DNA of 64,000 nt from Curtobacterium sp. S6 (GTDB taxonomy: Bacteria; Actinomycetota; Actinomycetes; Actinomycetales; Micrococcaceae), in NCBI RefSeq assembly GCF_000710345.2, contig NZ_JHEL01000015.1, forward strand, positions 434,001 to 498,000, read 5' to 3'. Both the position numbers and the translations under genes were made by a program. How positions within the stretch are numbered: position 1 is the first letter of the stretch; the number at the start of each line of letters is the position of its first letter. Positions 47,882 to 57,251 of this stretch are shown piece by piece. The notes under the pieces were generated by a model. That model was not told the origin of the DNA and ran no database searches. It saw nothing but the letters and a program-made list of their open reading frames with translations.

Positions 47882-49342
47882 GTGCACGACGACCCGAATT
47901 ATCCCGTGTACCAGGGCAATACCGACAAGAGGGGCGAGAGCCGCATCAAGCAGCAGTTCTCGGATGGCCGACGACTGTTCAATGGCTTCTCGGACCAGGT
48001 GTACTTCATCTTTGCCGGTATCGCCAGCCTCTGGCTCGCGGTCGTCTCCTTGACCGAGGCCGTTCACCTGAGCTGGTGGTCGGTGCTGTTCATCCTCGTG
48101 TTCTGGGGTTTGGCGTCCTACCTGACGCTGCCTCGGATGCACCGCATCCTCACCAACATCTACGTCCCGAATTACTTCTTCGGGCGGACCCAGACCGGCG
48201 ATGGACTCCTGGGAGATCCGGTGAACCTAGCGCTGGTCGCGGAGGAAGACGACATCCACGAAGCGATGACGCGCGCCGGTTGGACCAAGGCGGAACCCGT
48301 GACCCTGAAGAGTTCGTGGCGCATCGTCGTCTCCTCGGTCCGGAAATCCTCCTACCCGGAGGCCCCGGTCAGCCCTCTTCTGCTGTTCGGGCGGCAGCAA
48401 GACTTCGCGTACCAGCAGGAGGTCGACGGCAATCCCAGCAAGCGGCACCACGTCCGCTTTTGGAAGACGCCCCAAGACTGGAGCCTGCCCGGAGGCAAGA
48501 AGGTCAACTGGTTGGCCGCGGCGACGTATGACAATGCCGTGGGCCTATCGCTGTTCACCTTTCAGGTGACCCACAAGGTCGACTCGGACACCGACCTCGA
48601 ACGCGACTACGCCAAATCCACGATCCAGTACAAGAACCCCGAGGTCACCGACGAGGTCCTGGAAAATTTCATGGGCGACTACAACTCCCGCAACGGGGGT
48701 GGCGACCACATCAAGACGGACGGGAATCTGCCGATCTTGAACCTGGACGACGTGGTGCCCGGCAACCACGAGACCGAAACCGACCGGGACCCCGATCACA
48801 AGCACCGTAATCTCTCCGAGCTGGCGAAAAAAGCTCCGCCGGACGTCTGGGTGGCCGGCGCCCTCGTCACCCTGGTGGCGCTTCTGCAGCTCGGCCGCAC
48901 GCTGATGCTGTATTTCAGGCCCGGGGTTCGGGACAATCTGGCCACCGACCTTCCCGCCGCGGCCTCACACTTTGCGACCAATACCGGCACCGAGTTTTGG
49001 ACCTTCGTCGTGGCCGGCGCGTCTCTCCTGGTCACCGCGACGTCCCTGATCCAGATCCTCCTGGCGGTCAACGTCGTCCGAGGCCACAACCGTGCCCGGC
49101 AGATTCAGCTGGCCCTGCTGTGCCTGACCTTCGTGATCATCGCGGTCCAGATCGTGACCGACACGTCGGATTCCTCCACCGTGTACGCGGTCTTTGTGCT
49201 GATGGCCAGCCAGGTATTCGCGATGATCAACTACACTTCGGACGAGTCGCTGAACTACACCTGGGCCAGCACAGAGGAAAAGCGCCGGGCCAAGACGGCC
49301 CGGCGCTCCTCGCAACAGTCCTCGACGGACACCCAGGATTAG
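47882..49342 (+). CDS. Membrane protein with LssY C-terminal-like domain
   Basis: A 486-residue protein with two TM helices near residues 38-80, a cytoplasmic or external domain resembling LssY_C (about 105-210; PVNLALVAEEDDIHEAMTRAGW, SPLLLFGRQQDFAYQQ, RHHVRFWKT), a polar stretch, and four further TM helices (about 320-455). In other proteins LssY_C is attached to PAP2-type phosphatases or stands alone with unknown function. The GTG at 47882 has AAAGAGG 6 bases upstream. Its last bases overlap the end of the convergent DsbA-like gene by 4 bp. A polar C-terminal tail is rich in Ser, Gln and Lys. Confidence 0.65.
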   Translation: MHDDPNYPVYQGNTDKRGESRIKQQFSDGRRLFNGFSDQVYFIFAGIASLWLAVVSLTEAVHLSWWSVLFILVFWGLASYLTLPRMHRILTNIYVPNYFFGRTQTGDGLLGDPVNLALVAEEDDIHEAMTRAGWTKAEPVTLKSSWRIVVSSVRKSSYPEAPVSPLLLFGRQQDFAYQQEVDGNPSKRHHVRFWKTPQDWSLPGGKKVNWLAAATYDNAVGLSLFTFQVTHKVDSDTDLERDYAKSTIQYKNPEVTDEVLENFMGDYNSRNGGGDHIKTDGNLPILNLDDVVPGNHETETDRDPDHKHRNLSELAKKAPPDVWVAGALVTLVALLQLGRTLMLYFRPGVRDNLATDLPAAASHFATNTGTEFWTFVVAGASLLVTATSLIQILLAVNVVRGHNRARQIQLALLCLTFVIIAVQIVTDTSDSSTVYAVFVLMASQVFAMINYTSDESLNYTWASTEEKRRAKTARRSSQQSSTDTQD

Positions 49343-49959
49343 TCGAAGATCGGTCCGGTGGTCCTGGAACGCTTGAGTTCGAAGAAACCGGGATACGAGG
49401 CCAACGCCACGGCGCCGTCCCAGACCTTAGCGGCGTCTTCGCCGGTGGGTGCCGGGGACATGACCGGGCCGAAGAAGGCCGTCCCGTCGAGCGAGATGAT
49501 CGGCACGCCGACGTCGTCGCCCACTAGCCCCAGCGCCCGCGCGTTGGACTCCCTGAGTTGCTCGTCGTAGGTCTCCTGGTCCGCGTAGTCGGCCAGCTCC
49601 GCGGGCAGTCCCACCTCGGACAGGGCGCGCTCTACGGCGTGGCGATACCGCTGACGTGAATCCTCTTCACCGGTGTTCTCCGGGTGAATCGCGGTGCCCA
49701 CGGCGTCGTAGAAAGCCTTGACCTTCTCTTGGCCGGCCTGCTCACGCACGGCCATGGCCACGCGCGCCGGGCCGCTCGCGTCACTGATGTGTTGGCGGTA
49801 CTCGGGGTCAAGGTCTTTGCCTTCGTTGAGGATCGCGAGGCTGAAGGGGTGCCAGGTGACCTCCACGTCGCGCAGCCGCTCGACCTCGGTCATCCACCGG
49901 GACGTCATCCAGGCCCACGGGCAAATCGGGTCGAACCAGTATTCTGCGTGCTGCGTCAT
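49339..49959 (-). CDS. DsbA-family oxidoreductase (Rv2466c / mycothiol-dependent nitroreductase-like)
   Basis: A 206-residue thioredoxin-fold protein with a helical insert. It matches mycobacterial Rv2466c over its length (YWFDPICPWAWMTSRW at the start, ALGLVGDDVGVPIISLDGTAFFGPV in the middle, ASYPGFFELKRSRT at the end). Rv2466c is a cytoplasmic, mycothiol-linked nitroreductase. In Rv2466c the active site is CPWC; here it is CPWA (residues 13-16), so the protein is monothiol and would need mycothiol or another partner. I believe CPWA is common in non-mycobacterial relatives. There is no signal peptide. Confidence 0.85.
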   Translation of the reverse strand: MTQHAEYWFDPICPWAWMTSRWMTEVERLRDVEVTWHPFSLAILNEGKDLDPEYRQHISDASGPARVAMAVREQAGQEKVKAFYDAVGTAIHPENTGEEDSRQRYRHAVERALSEVGLPAELADYADQETYDEQLRESNARALGLVGDDVGVPIISLDGTAFFGPVMSPAPTGEDAAKVWDGAVALASYPGFFELKRSRTTGPIFD

Positions 49960-50033
49960 GCTCTTCTCCTACCGTGTCGCTGATAGTTGCGCGAAATGCG
50001 CCATCGACAGGGATAACGAGCAGGTTCTCTGTT

Positions 50034-50522
50034 TTATGCCCGCCCGTGGTGAGCCAGATCCCGCGCGGCCTCGTCCCGGCGTTCGCGGGCGGTCCGGCCG
50101 CCCAAAGAGATTTCGCCGCGGCGCAACCGGAACATGCCGACGCCGTAGAGAAGTGCGGTGAGGGCCACCACGATCAGGGAAGCCCACCCGAGGAACGGTT
50201 TGATCGTGTCTTCGTATTCGAGGCTGACGCTACCGGTGCCGACCAGAACGCCCAGGATCAGCCAGGCGTACATCAGTCCGCCGATGAAGAGCAGGGCTTC
50301 GCCGGTCACCGTGTCCTTGGTCTGCACCTCGTGCTCGAAACCATGCCGGCTGTCGAAGCCGTACATGACGGCCCGGAGGCCTCCGACCGTCAGGAAAGCC
50401 ACGGCGAAGGCACCGATCTGACCGCCGGCGGTGATCAGGCCCTGGTCTCGCATCACGGTCACCAAGAAGAAAGAGGTGGCCATGAGGAATACGGAAACGG
50501 CAATTCTGAAGATCCGGTGCAT
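50034..50522 (-). CDS. Four-helix membrane protein of unknown function
   Basis: A 162-residue protein with hydrophobic segments at about residues 5-23, 32-50, 75-95 and 112-132 and a basic C-terminal tail (RLRRGEISLGGRTARERRDEAAR). I recognise no family. The ATG at 50522 follows GGAGGAG with good spacing, and a promoter-like sequence lies 40-70 bp upstream, so it is very probably expressed as a single gene. Confidence 0.65.
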   Translation of the reverse strand: MHRIFRIAVSVFLMATSFFLVTVMRDQGLITAGGQIGAFAVAFLTVGGLRAVMYGFDSRHGFEHEVQTKDTVTGEALLFIGGLMYAWLILGVLVGTGSVSLEYEDTIKPFLGWASLIVVALTALLYGVGMFRLRRGEISLGGRTARERRDEAARDLAHHGRA

Positions 50523-50561
50523 GTCATCTCCTCCAGTGCGTTCGTGCCGTTGCCGTGATCC

Positions 50562-50590
50562 AGCTAAGCACGCGCCACAGGCACGCTCAA
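50562..50590 (-). promoter_or_regulatory. Promoter of the four-helix membrane protein gene
   Basis: A -35 TTGAGC (50585-50590) and a -10 TTAGCT (50562-50567), 17 bp apart on the minus strand, about 40 bp before the ATG. The bases further upstream (50600-50711) are unusually AT-rich. Confidence 0.5.
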
Positions 50591-50711
50591 GCTCACGGAA
50601 GAATCTTGATCAAACCGTGATCGGAATTGTTCGTTTCCCGCATTCCGTGACCATATCGTTATCGTTCTTTATGCCGAACATCACGACAAAGATCAATATT
50701 TACGGGAAAAC

Positions 50712-52004
50712 CTAGGAGGCGTCTTTTTTCTCTTGTTCCGGGGCCCGAGTGATGATGGTCGGTTCGGCGCCGTCGGTGATGACCTTGTCCGTCACGATCA
50801 CCTGGGCCACATCCTCGCGGGACGGGATATCGAACATGACGGACTGCAGGAGGTCCTCGAGGATGGCCCGCAGCCCACGCGCGCCCGTTCCGCGCTCCAT
50901 CGCAAGCTCGGCGACGGCGCGCACCGCCCCGTCGTCGAACTCGAGCTGCACGTCGTCCAGGGCGAACATCCGCTTGTACTGCTTGATGAGCGCATTGCGG
51001 GGTTCCGTGAGAACACGGCTCAGCGTGTCGACATCCAGGCCTGAGAGGCTCGTCAGGACGGGAAGACGACCGATGAATTCCGGAATGAGGCCGAATTTCA
51101 AGAGATCCTCGGGCAGGAGTTTACGGAGAATATCCGACTCCTTGGAGGCCTGCTCAATCGGTGCGCCGAAACCGATGCCCTTCTTACCGACCCGGGAACC
51201 GACTATTTCCTCCAGCCCGGCAAACGCCCCGGCCACGATGAAAAGCACGTTAGTGGTATCAATTTGCAGGAATTCCTGTTGCGGATGTTTGCGCCCGCCC
51301 TGCGGCGGAACGGCGGCAACGGTCCCCTCCAGAATCTTGAGGAGCGCCTGCTGGACGCCTTCGCCCGAAACGTCCCGGGTGATCGAGGGATTCTCGGACT
51401 TTCGGGAAATCTTGTCGATCTCGTCGATATAGATGATGCCGGTCTCGGCCTTTTTGACGTCGTAATCGGCCGCCTGGATGAGCTTGAGGAGGATGTTCTC
51501 GACGTCCTCCCCCACGTAACCTGCCTCCGTGAGGCTGGTCGCGTCGGCCATCGCAAAAGGAACGTTGAGCTTTTTGGCCAGCGTCTGCGCCAGATAGGTT
51601 TTACCGGAGCCCGTCGGACCGACGAGGAGAATATTCGACTTGGCGAGATCGACGTCTTCGCCGCCGCTGGCCAGTAATGATTCGCCGCTCTGCGGCTTGG
51701 ACGAGTCTTTGGCCTGGATCCTCTTGTAATGGTTGTAAACGGCCACGGACAGCGCCCGCTTGGCGGGTTCCTGACCGATCACGAATTCCTGGAGGTAGTC
51801 GAAAATCTCCCGGGGCCTCGGCAATTCCATTGAGGTGATCTCGGCGACTTCGGCCAGCTCTTCCTCGATGATCTCATTGCAGAGTTCGATGCATTCGTCG
51901 CAGATGTACACGCCGGGTCCCGCGATGAGCTTACGCACCTGCTTCTGCGACTTTCCGCAGAAAGAACACTTGAGTAGGTCGGTGCTTTCACCGATTCTCG
52001 ACAT
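50712..52004 (-). CDS. clpX: ATP-dependent Clp protease ATP-binding subunit ClpX
   Basis: A 430-residue AAA+ unfoldase that feeds substrates to ClpP. The N-terminal zinc domain has Cys13, Cys16, Cys35 and Cys38 ([23 protein letters not shown]). Walker A GPTGSGKT, Walker [11 protein letters not shown], the IGF-type loop for ClpP docking (IGFGAP) and the sensor motifs are intact. The length is typical. It lies 276 bp downstream of clpP2 and after a terminator-like hairpin, so it probably has its own promoter. Confidence 0.97.
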   Translation of the reverse strand: MSRIGESTDLLKCSFCGKSQKQVRKLIAGPGVYICDECIELCNEIIEEELAEVAEITSMELPRPREIFDYLQEFVIGQEPAKRALSVAVYNHYKRIQAKDSSKPQSGESLLASGGEDVDLAKSNILLVGPTGSGKTYLAQTLAKKLNVPFAMADATSLTEAGYVGEDVENILLKLIQAADYDVKKAETGIIYIDEIDKISRKSENPSITRDVSGEGVQQALLKILEGTVAAVPPQGGRKHPQQEFLQIDTTNVLFIVAGAFAGLEEIVGSRVGKKGIGFGAPIEQASKESDILRKLLPEDLLKFGLIPEFIGRLPVLTSLSGLDVDTLSRVLTEPRNALIKQYKRMFALDDVQLEFDDGAVRAVAELAMERGTGARGLRAILEDLLQSVMFDIPSREDVAQVIVTDKVITDGAEPTIITRAPEQEKKDAS

Positions 52005-52205
52005 GCTTGCTCCTCATTTCTGAAGGTGGTGCGTGACGGACATCGCGACACTACGTCGATGACTCGCCCTCCTAGGCTACAGGTTGCTTCGCCTCGTAGC
52101 ACTCTCATCGGGCCGGTTACCGCGGTCTTCCTCCCCCGCCAATCCGGCTCGGAACCCCAGGAGCGGACGGGCTTTCCGCGAGGAATCCTTGCGTCACATG
52201 ACAAA

Positions 52206-52242
52206 GGCGCCGGCCACCCGATCAACCCGGGCGGCCGACGCC
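52206..52242 (-). terminator. Terminator after clpP2
   Basis: A stem of about 15 bp with small mismatches (52206-52220 with 52228-52242), 38 bp after the clpP2 stop. The remaining bases up to clpX (52005-52205) likely hold the clpX promoter; nothing clear is seen. Confidence 0.65.
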
Positions 52243-52280
52243 GTGATGCCACCGGTACCGAGGTACCGTCGCGGAAGGGT

Positions 52281-52964
52281 CTAGTCCGCGGTGTTGATCT
52301 GCGGCTTGTTGATCTTACGGGAGTCCAGAACCTGGTCGATCAGGCCGTACTCCAGGGCGTCCTTGGCGGTCAGGATCTTGTCTCGCTCGATGTCCTTGTT
52401 CACCTCGGCGGACTTCTTGCCCGAGTGCAACGCGAGGGTGTCCTCGAGCCAGGTCCTCATCCGCATGACCTCGTTGGCGTGGATCTCGATGTCCGAGGCT
52501 TGCCCGCCCTGCTGACCGGCCAACGCGGGCTGATGGATCAGGACTCGGGCGTTCGGCAGGGCCAGGCGCTTTCCGGGGGTTCCCGCGGCGAGAAGCACGG
52601 AGGCTGCCGAGGCGGCCTGCCCGAGGCAAACCGTCTGAATCTCCGGGCGGATGTACTGCATCGTGTCGTAGATCGCGGTCATCGCGGTGAAGGAACCACC
52701 GGGAGAGTTGATGTACATCGTGATGTCGCGGTCCGGATCCTGCGCCTCGAGCACCAGCAACTGCGCCATGATGTCGTCCGCGCTGGCATCGTCGACCTGG
52801 ACTCCCAGGAAGATGATGCGGTCTTCGAACAACTTCGCGTACGGGTCCTGACGCTTGTAGCCGTAAGGGGTTCGTTCCTCGAAGCTCGGAAGAACGTACC
52901 GGCTACCGGGCATCTCGACGCCGCCGGCCTGCGGCCCCTTCGACTGCGGTGAAGTGAAATTCAT
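52281..52964 (-). CDS. clpP2: ATP-dependent Clp protease proteolytic subunit ClpP2
   Basis: A 227-residue serine protease subunit. The catalytic Ser119 is in GQAASAASVL and His144 in VLIHQPALAG. The N-terminal extension (SPQSKGPQAGGVEMPGSRY) and the GGQASDIEIHANEV segment match the ClpP2 type of Actinobacteria, which forms a mixed 14-mer with ClpP1 and contacts ClpX or ClpC. The ATG at 52964 has GGAG upstream. It follows clpP1 by 61 bp in the same transcript. Confidence 0.96.
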   Translation of the reverse strand: MNFTSPQSKGPQAGGVEMPGSRYVLPSFEERTPYGYKRQDPYAKLFEDRIIFLGVQVDDASADDIMAQLLVLEAQDPDRDITMYINSPGGSFTAMTAIYDTMQYIRPEIQTVCLGQAASAASVLLAAGTPGKRLALPNARVLIHQPALAGQQGGQASDIEIHANEVMRMRTWLEDTLALHSGKKSAEVNKDIERDKILTAKDALEYGLIDQVLDSRKINKPQINTAD

Positions 52965-53025
52965 GTGTGTTTCTCCTACAAAAGTCTCTGACGTGGTCTT
53001 CCCGGGCTCTGGGCCGCGGGTTGTC

Positions 53026-53691
53026 CTACTTCTCGTCCTTGAGCGTTCCGCCGCCACCGGCCACGGTGTTGGCACTCTGCGCGATGTGGTCAAAGAATCC
53101 GTACTCCAACGCCTCGTCGGCGGTGAACCAGTTATCGCGGTCGTTGTCTTCCAAGATCTGCTCCACGGACTTGCCGGTCTGCTCGGCGGTGAGCTCCGAG
53201 AGGCGGCGCTTCATCGACAAGATCAGCTCCGCCTGCGTGCGGATATCCGAGGCGGTACCACCGATGCCGCCCGAGGGCTGGTGCATCAGGATACGGGCGT
53301 TGGGGGTCGCGTACCGCTTGCCCGGGGTTCCGGAGGACAACAGGAACTGCCCCATCGACGCCGCCATACCGGTCGCGATCGTCACGACGTCGTTCGGGAT
53401 GAGCTGCATCGTGTCGTAGATGGCCATTCCGGCCGTGATCGATCCGCCGGGGGAATTGATGTACAGGTAGATGTCCGCGCTGGGATCCTCGGAGGACAGC
53501 AGAAGCATCTGCGAGCAGATGAGGTTCGCGTTGTCGTCGCGGACCTCCGAGCCCAACCAGATGATGCGTTCCTTGAGCAAACGGTTGTAGACGTGATCGT
53601 CTTGTCCGTTTCCAGCTTCCCGACTCATCGTCGGACGACCGCTGGACGCGTCCCGAACGGTGCTCTCGCCGTAAGGAAGGTTATGAGCCAT
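53026..53691 (-). CDS. clpP1: ATP-dependent Clp protease proteolytic subunit ClpP1
   Basis: A 221-residue subunit with catalytic Ser112 ([12 protein letters not shown]) and His137 (ILMHQPSGG). It differs from ClpP2 in the [16 protein letters not shown] segment. In Actinobacteria ClpP1 and ClpP2 are both needed for an active protease. The N-terminal 35 residues are polar and would be processed or disordered. A ClgR-type operator lies 124-141 bp upstream. Confidence 0.96.
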   Translation of the reverse strand: MAHNLPYGESTVRDASSGRPTMSREAGNGQDDHVYNRLLKERIIWLGSEVRDDNANLICSQMLLLSSEDPSADIYLYINSPGGSITAGMAIYDTMQLIPNDVVTIATGMAASMGQFLLSSGTPGKRYATPNARILMHQPSGGIGGTASDIRTQAELILSMKRRLSELTAEQTGKSVEQILEDNDRDNWFTADEALEYGFFDHIAQSANTVAGGGGTLKDEK

Positions 53692-53814
53692 TGTGCTTCT
53701 GACCTCTCTCGATGTTCGAAGTCGCCCACCTCGATGGCCTCAAGCCTGGTGGACCTCTTGTTCTGCATCCGACACTAGTAGCCACCGGGCCGGTAAGCGC
53801 GGGTGATCCACGAT

Positions 53815-53832
53815 AGTTCGCTGATGGCGTTC
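53815..53832. promoter_or_regulatory. ClgR operator upstream of clpP1P2
   Basis: The 18 bases match all specified positions of the ClgR consensus WNNWCGCYNANRGCGWWS described for Corynebacterium. ClgR activates clpP1P2 and other stress genes. The site lies 124 bp before the clpP1 start. A TACTAG hexamer on the minus strand about 40 bp closer to the gene is a possible -10. The rest of 53692-53986 holds the clpP1 leader and the tig terminator. Confidence 0.75.
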
Positions 53833-53897
53833 CGGCAGGCCGCGATGGGTCCGAAGATGTCGCCCGTCGCCGTCACGAAGTGCGCGTCGGGTGCACA

Positions 53898-53931
53898 AAG
53901 GCGCCCCACCGAGTTCTCGATGGGGCGCCTT
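53898..53931 (-). terminator. Terminator after tig
   Basis: A perfect 11-bp stem AAGGCGCCCCA (53898-53908) with TGGGGCGCCTT (53921-53931), extended by GTGCAC pairs outside, 56 bp after the tig stop. The minus-strand 3' arm ends in CCTTTG. Confidence 0.8.
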
Positions 53932-53986
53932 ATGCACGATTCACCCGTCCGTCAGCACCCAAGGAGGGTACGGACGGGAAGAAACC

Positions 53987-55318
53987 TTAGGACTCGTCGG
54001 CGTCCTTCTCCGCCTCGACGGTCTCGCCGTCACCCTGAGGCTTGATGTAGGAGGACAGGTCCACGGCGTTGCCCTGGGAATCCACGACCTCGGCCTTCTC
54101 CAGAACGGCCGCAAGGGCCTTGGAGCGGCGAACCTCGCCGACCATCATTCCGGCCTGGCCCGAAGAGTCCAGCATCTGAGCGAACTGGTTGGGATCCATG
54201 CCGTACTGCGAGGACATCGAGATGATGTAGTCGATCAGCTCCGACTGCTCGACGCCGACCTCTTCCTGATCGGCGATGGCGTCCAGGACGACCTCGTTAC
54301 GGAAGGCGCGCTCGGTGTTCTCACGAACCTCCGCGCGGTGCTCCTCGGTGTCGTGGTCCGGCTCGGCGTTTTCGTTGTTGAAGTGCTGCTCGATCTGGTC
54401 TTCGACGACCTTCTCGGGAACCGGAACCTCAACCATCTCGATCAGACGATCCAGGACCTTGTCGCGAGCGGCATTGCCCTGCTCGACGACCTTGCCCTGC
54501 GCGGCCTGCTTCTTCAGGTCTTCCTTGAGTTCGTCGATGGTGTCGAACTCGGAGGCCATCTGGGCGAAGTCGTCGTCGGCCTCGGGGAGCTCGCGTTCCT
54601 TGACGGCGGTGACCTTGACCTTGACGGTCGCGGCCTCACCGGAGTGCTCCCCGCCGGCCAGCGTGGTCTCGAAGGTTGCGTCCTCGTCGGCCGAGAGACC
54701 GGTGATGGCCTCGTCGAGTCCGTCGAGCATCGTGCCGGCGCCGACCTGGTACGACAGGTCGTTGGCGGCGTCGACTTCTTCCTCGCCGATCATCGCGTTC
54801 AAGTCGAGGGTCACGAAGTCGTCCTCGGCGGCGGGGCGCTCGACGGTCTTCAACGTGCCAAAGCGTCCACGCAGCTCGTCGAGGGCCTTCTGCTCGTCCT
54901 CGGCGGTGACCTCGGCGGCGTCGACCTCGATCTTGAGGCCGGAGTAGTCCGGCAACTCAACCTCGGGGCGGACAACAACCTGGATCGACACGGCGACGTC
55001 GGCTTCGCGCTCGTTCTCTTCCGGCTTCTTCTGCACCTCGACCTCGGGCTGAGCCAAAGGCGTCAACTCGTTCTCGGTCAAGGCCTGCTGGTAGAAACCG
55101 TTCAGTCCCTCGTTGAGGGCGTTCTCGACGACGAAGTCGAATCCGACTCGCTGTTCGATGAGCTTGTTCGGAATCTTGCCCTTGCGGAACCCCGGCATCT
55201 GGATCTGCTCGGCCAATTCCGTATAAGTCTTGGTGAGAAACGGCTTGAATTCCTCGAAAGGAACATCCACCTGGATCTTCGCCAGGGTCGGGTTCAGTTT
55301 CTCGACGGCGGTCTTCAC
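53987..55318 (-). CDS. tig: Trigger factor
   Basis: A 443-residue ribosome-bound chaperone and prolyl isomerase. The ribosome-binding signature GFRKGK is at residues 43-48, the FKBP-type domain follows at about 150-240, and the helical C-terminal chaperone domain ends in an acidic tail (EAEKDADES). The GTG at 55318 is chosen because GTAGGAG lies upstream and the family start ([15 protein letters not shown]) begins there. Confidence 0.96.
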   Translation of the reverse strand: MKTAVEKLNPTLAKIQVDVPFEEFKPFLTKTYTELAEQIQMPGFRKGKIPNKLIEQRVGFDFVVENALNEGLNGFYQQALTENELTPLAQPEVEVQKKPEENEREADVAVSIQVVVRPEVELPDYSGLKIEVDAAEVTAEDEQKALDELRGRFGTLKTVERPAAEDDFVTLDLNAMIGEEEVDAANDLSYQVGAGTMLDGLDEAITGLSADEDATFETTLAGGEHSGEAATVKVKVTAVKERELPEADDDFAQMASEFDTIDELKEDLKKQAAQGKVVEQGNAARDKVLDRLIEMVEVPVPEKVVEDQIEQHFNNENAEPDHDTEEHRAEVRENTERAFRNEVVLDAIADQEEVGVEQSELIDYIISMSSQYGMDPNQFAQMLDSSGQAGMMVGEVRRSKALAAVLEKAEVVDSQGNAVDLSSYIKPQGDGETVEAEKDADES

Positions 55319-55472
55319 GTCCGTTGATCTCCTACAAGTCGGGGTCAAAAACCGTCCGGCAGTCTGCCAGACGAGTCGAATTGCTCTGAATTATTCTGGT
55401 GTCAGAGTCGCACCGCGCTCGGCGCCCATGCTACCCGTCGGGGCAGTATCCACCGGTGCCGGTGTTCCAACG

Positions 55473-55545
55473 TCGGGGCGACAGGACTCGAACCTGCGAT
55501 CTCCTGCTCCCAAAGCAGGCGCGCTAGCCACTGCGCTACGCCCCG
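55473..55545 (-). tRNA. tRNA-Pro (anticodon TGG)
   Basis: A 73-nt cloverleaf with acceptor CGGGGCG/CGCCCCG and discriminator A. The anticodon stem CCTGC/GCAGG encloses TTTGGGA, giving anticodon TGG. CCA is not encoded. It lies upstream of tig on the same strand. Confidence 0.97.
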
Positions 55546-55617
55546 TAAGGCAAAGGCTAGTTTATGCGCCAAATCGGGATTCCGCGAATTTTTCCCCCGA
55601 CACGACGCTCGATCGAT

Positions 55618-55650
55618 TTGACGAAGGGTCCGCCGGTGGGGTTATATAGT
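55618..55650 (+). promoter_or_regulatory. Promoter of tRNA-Gly
   Basis: A -35 TTGACG (55618-55623) and a TATATA/TATAGT -10 region (55643-55650) lie directly before the tRNA, with an 18-19 bp spacer. Confidence 0.65.
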
Positions 55651-55662
55651 CGAGGTTCACAC

Positions 55663-55736
55663 GGGGATGTAGCTCAATGGTAGAGCCTCAGTCTTCCAAA
55701 CTGATTACGCGGGTTCGATTCCCGTCATCCCCTCCA
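55663..55736 (+). tRNA. tRNA-Gly (anticodon TCC)
   Basis: Acceptor GGGGATG/CATCCCC, discriminator T, and CCA encoded at 55734-55736, unlike the three other tRNAs here. The anticodon stem TCAGT/ACTGA encloses CTTCCAA, giving anticodon TCC. Confidence 0.97.
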
Positions 55737-55740
55737 CATC

Positions 55741-55775
55741 GAAAGGCCCCGGCTGTTCTCAGCCGGGGCCCTTTC
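55741..55775. terminator. Terminator after tRNA-Gly, shared with the convergent deaminase gene
   Basis: A perfect 11-bp stem (55745-55755 with 55760-55770) with a 4-base loop, flanked by GAAA and TTTC, so it can act on both strands. It lies 22 bp after the stop of the leftward gene. Confidence 0.85.
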
Positions 55776-55796
55776 GCATCTGGCCGACCCACGCCC

Positions 55797-57251
55797 CTAA
55801 CCGGCGACGAGCCTCCGGGCTTCCTCCCGATGTTCCGCGATCAATCGCTCGTGATCCAGACCGACCGCCCTGCCGTCGAGGACCCGCCACTGCCCGGCAA
55901 TCATCACCCGGTCGGCCTTCTCTGCCCCGCACAACACGAGCGCGGGAATCGGATCGTGGGAGCCGGAGAACGACAGCCCATCGAGTCGAAACATCGCCAA
56001 GTCGGCCTGTTTGCCGACCTCGATGCGGCCGATATCGTCCCGGCCGAGCGCCGCGGCCGACCCGCTGGTGGCCCAGTCGAGAACACGCTGACTCGTCACG
56101 GCTTCCGCCCCGTACCGCAGCCGCTGGACATACAGCGCCTGCCGCACCTCACGCATCAGGTTCGACGCGTCATTGGACGCGGAACCGTCGACGCCGAGGC
56201 CCACCGTGACGCCGGCGTCTTCGAGCTCGACGGCCCTGGCGATCCCCGAGGCCAGCCTCATATTTGACGTTGGGCAGTGAGCCACCGACGCGCCGGCCCG
56301 GCCCAGGCGGGCGATCTCGTCGTCGTCGAAATGCACCCCGTGTGCCAGCCAGGTCCTGTCGCCGAGCCAGCCGACGGACTCCAAGTAATCGACCGTGCGC
56401 AGGCCGAAGCGTTCGCGGCAGAATTCCTCCTCGTCGAGGGTTTCCGCCAGGTGGGTGTGGAGCCGAACGTCCATGTCCTCGGCCAGCGTCGCGCTGTCAC
56501 GCATGAGTTCCGTCGTGACGGAGAACGGAGAGCACGGCGCGAAGCCGATCTGCACCTGCGCCCCATCGCCACGCTCGTGATAAGCCTCCACGAGTCGCCG
56601 GGAGTCCTCGAGGATGACGTCGCTCTCCTGGACCGTCTGCTGCGGGGGCAGGCCACCGTCCTTCTCCCCCAGGGACATGGACCCGCGCGTCAGCATCGCC
56701 CGCATCCCGAGACGGCGGACCACACCGACCTGAACATCGATCGCGTCCTCGAGCCCGGTCGGGAAGAGGTAATGGTGATCGGCGGCCGTCGTGCACCCCG
56801 ACTCGAGCAGTTCGGCCATGGCCACCGTGGTCGCCAGCTCCAGGGCCCGCGGCGTGAGCCGAGCCCACACCGGATAGAGATTGGTCAACCAGCCGAACAG
56901 GGGTAGGTCGGCCACCGGGGCCCAGGCCCGGGTGAGCGTTTGGTAGAAGTGGTGATGCGTATTAATCAGCCCCGGGGTCACGACGTGTTCCCGGGCATCG
57001 ACGACCTCGCCGACGTCGACGGTCGGCTCCCGCCCCGCCGCGACGATCTCGACGATGCGCCCCGAGGCGGCGTCCACCACCAGGCCTCGCCCCGCGCGTG
57101 ACGGATCGACGTCGCGTCCCAGGTGAACCGCGAGGGGATCCTTGATCCATACGGTCGAAGCCGTCGGCCGAGCCTGGGCGGCCGGGGTGGGCTGTGCCCC
57201 GCTGCCGGCCTTCGCATCCGCTCCGGGGGTGCCCCGATCCTCATCTGTCAT
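55797..57251 (-). CDS. 8-oxoguanine deaminase-type amidohydrolase
   Basis: A 484-residue zinc amidohydrolase of the ATZ/TRZ group. Metal and catalytic residues are visible: HHH at 99-101 (GLINTHHHFYQTLTRAW), HTHLAET, HGVHFDDDEIARL and GLGVDGSASND. The segments LPLFGWLTNLYPVWARLT and SNLMREVRQALYVQRLR fit the 8-oxoguanine deaminase subfamily, which turns 8-oxoguanine into uric acid; the substrate assignment is probable, not proven. It has a 30-residue low-complexity N terminus (Ala, Gly, Pro, Thr). It is divergent from an NCS2 purine-type permease, suggesting shared control and use of purines. Confidence 0.8.
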   Translation of the reverse strand: MTDEDRGTPGADAKAGSGAQPTPAAQARPTASTVWIKDPLAVHLGRDVDPSRAGRGLVVDAASGRIVEIVAAGREPTVDVGEVVDAREHVVTPGLINTHHHFYQTLTRAWAPVADLPLFGWLTNLYPVWARLTPRALELATTVAMAELLESGCTTAADHHYLFPTGLEDAIDVQVGVVRRLGMRAMLTRGSMSLGEKDGGLPPQQTVQESDVILEDSRRLVEAYHERGDGAQVQIGFAPCSPFSVTTELMRDSATLAEDMDVRLHTHLAETLDEEEFCRERFGLRTVDYLESVGWLGDRTWLAHGVHFDDDEIARLGRAGASVAHCPTSNMRLASGIARAVELEDAGVTVGLGVDGSASNDASNLMREVRQALYVQRLRYGAEAVTSQRVLDWATSGSAAALGRDDIGRIEVGKQADLAMFRLDGLSFSGSHDPIPALVLCGAEKADRVMIAGQWRVLDGRAVGLDHERLIAEHREEARRLVAG

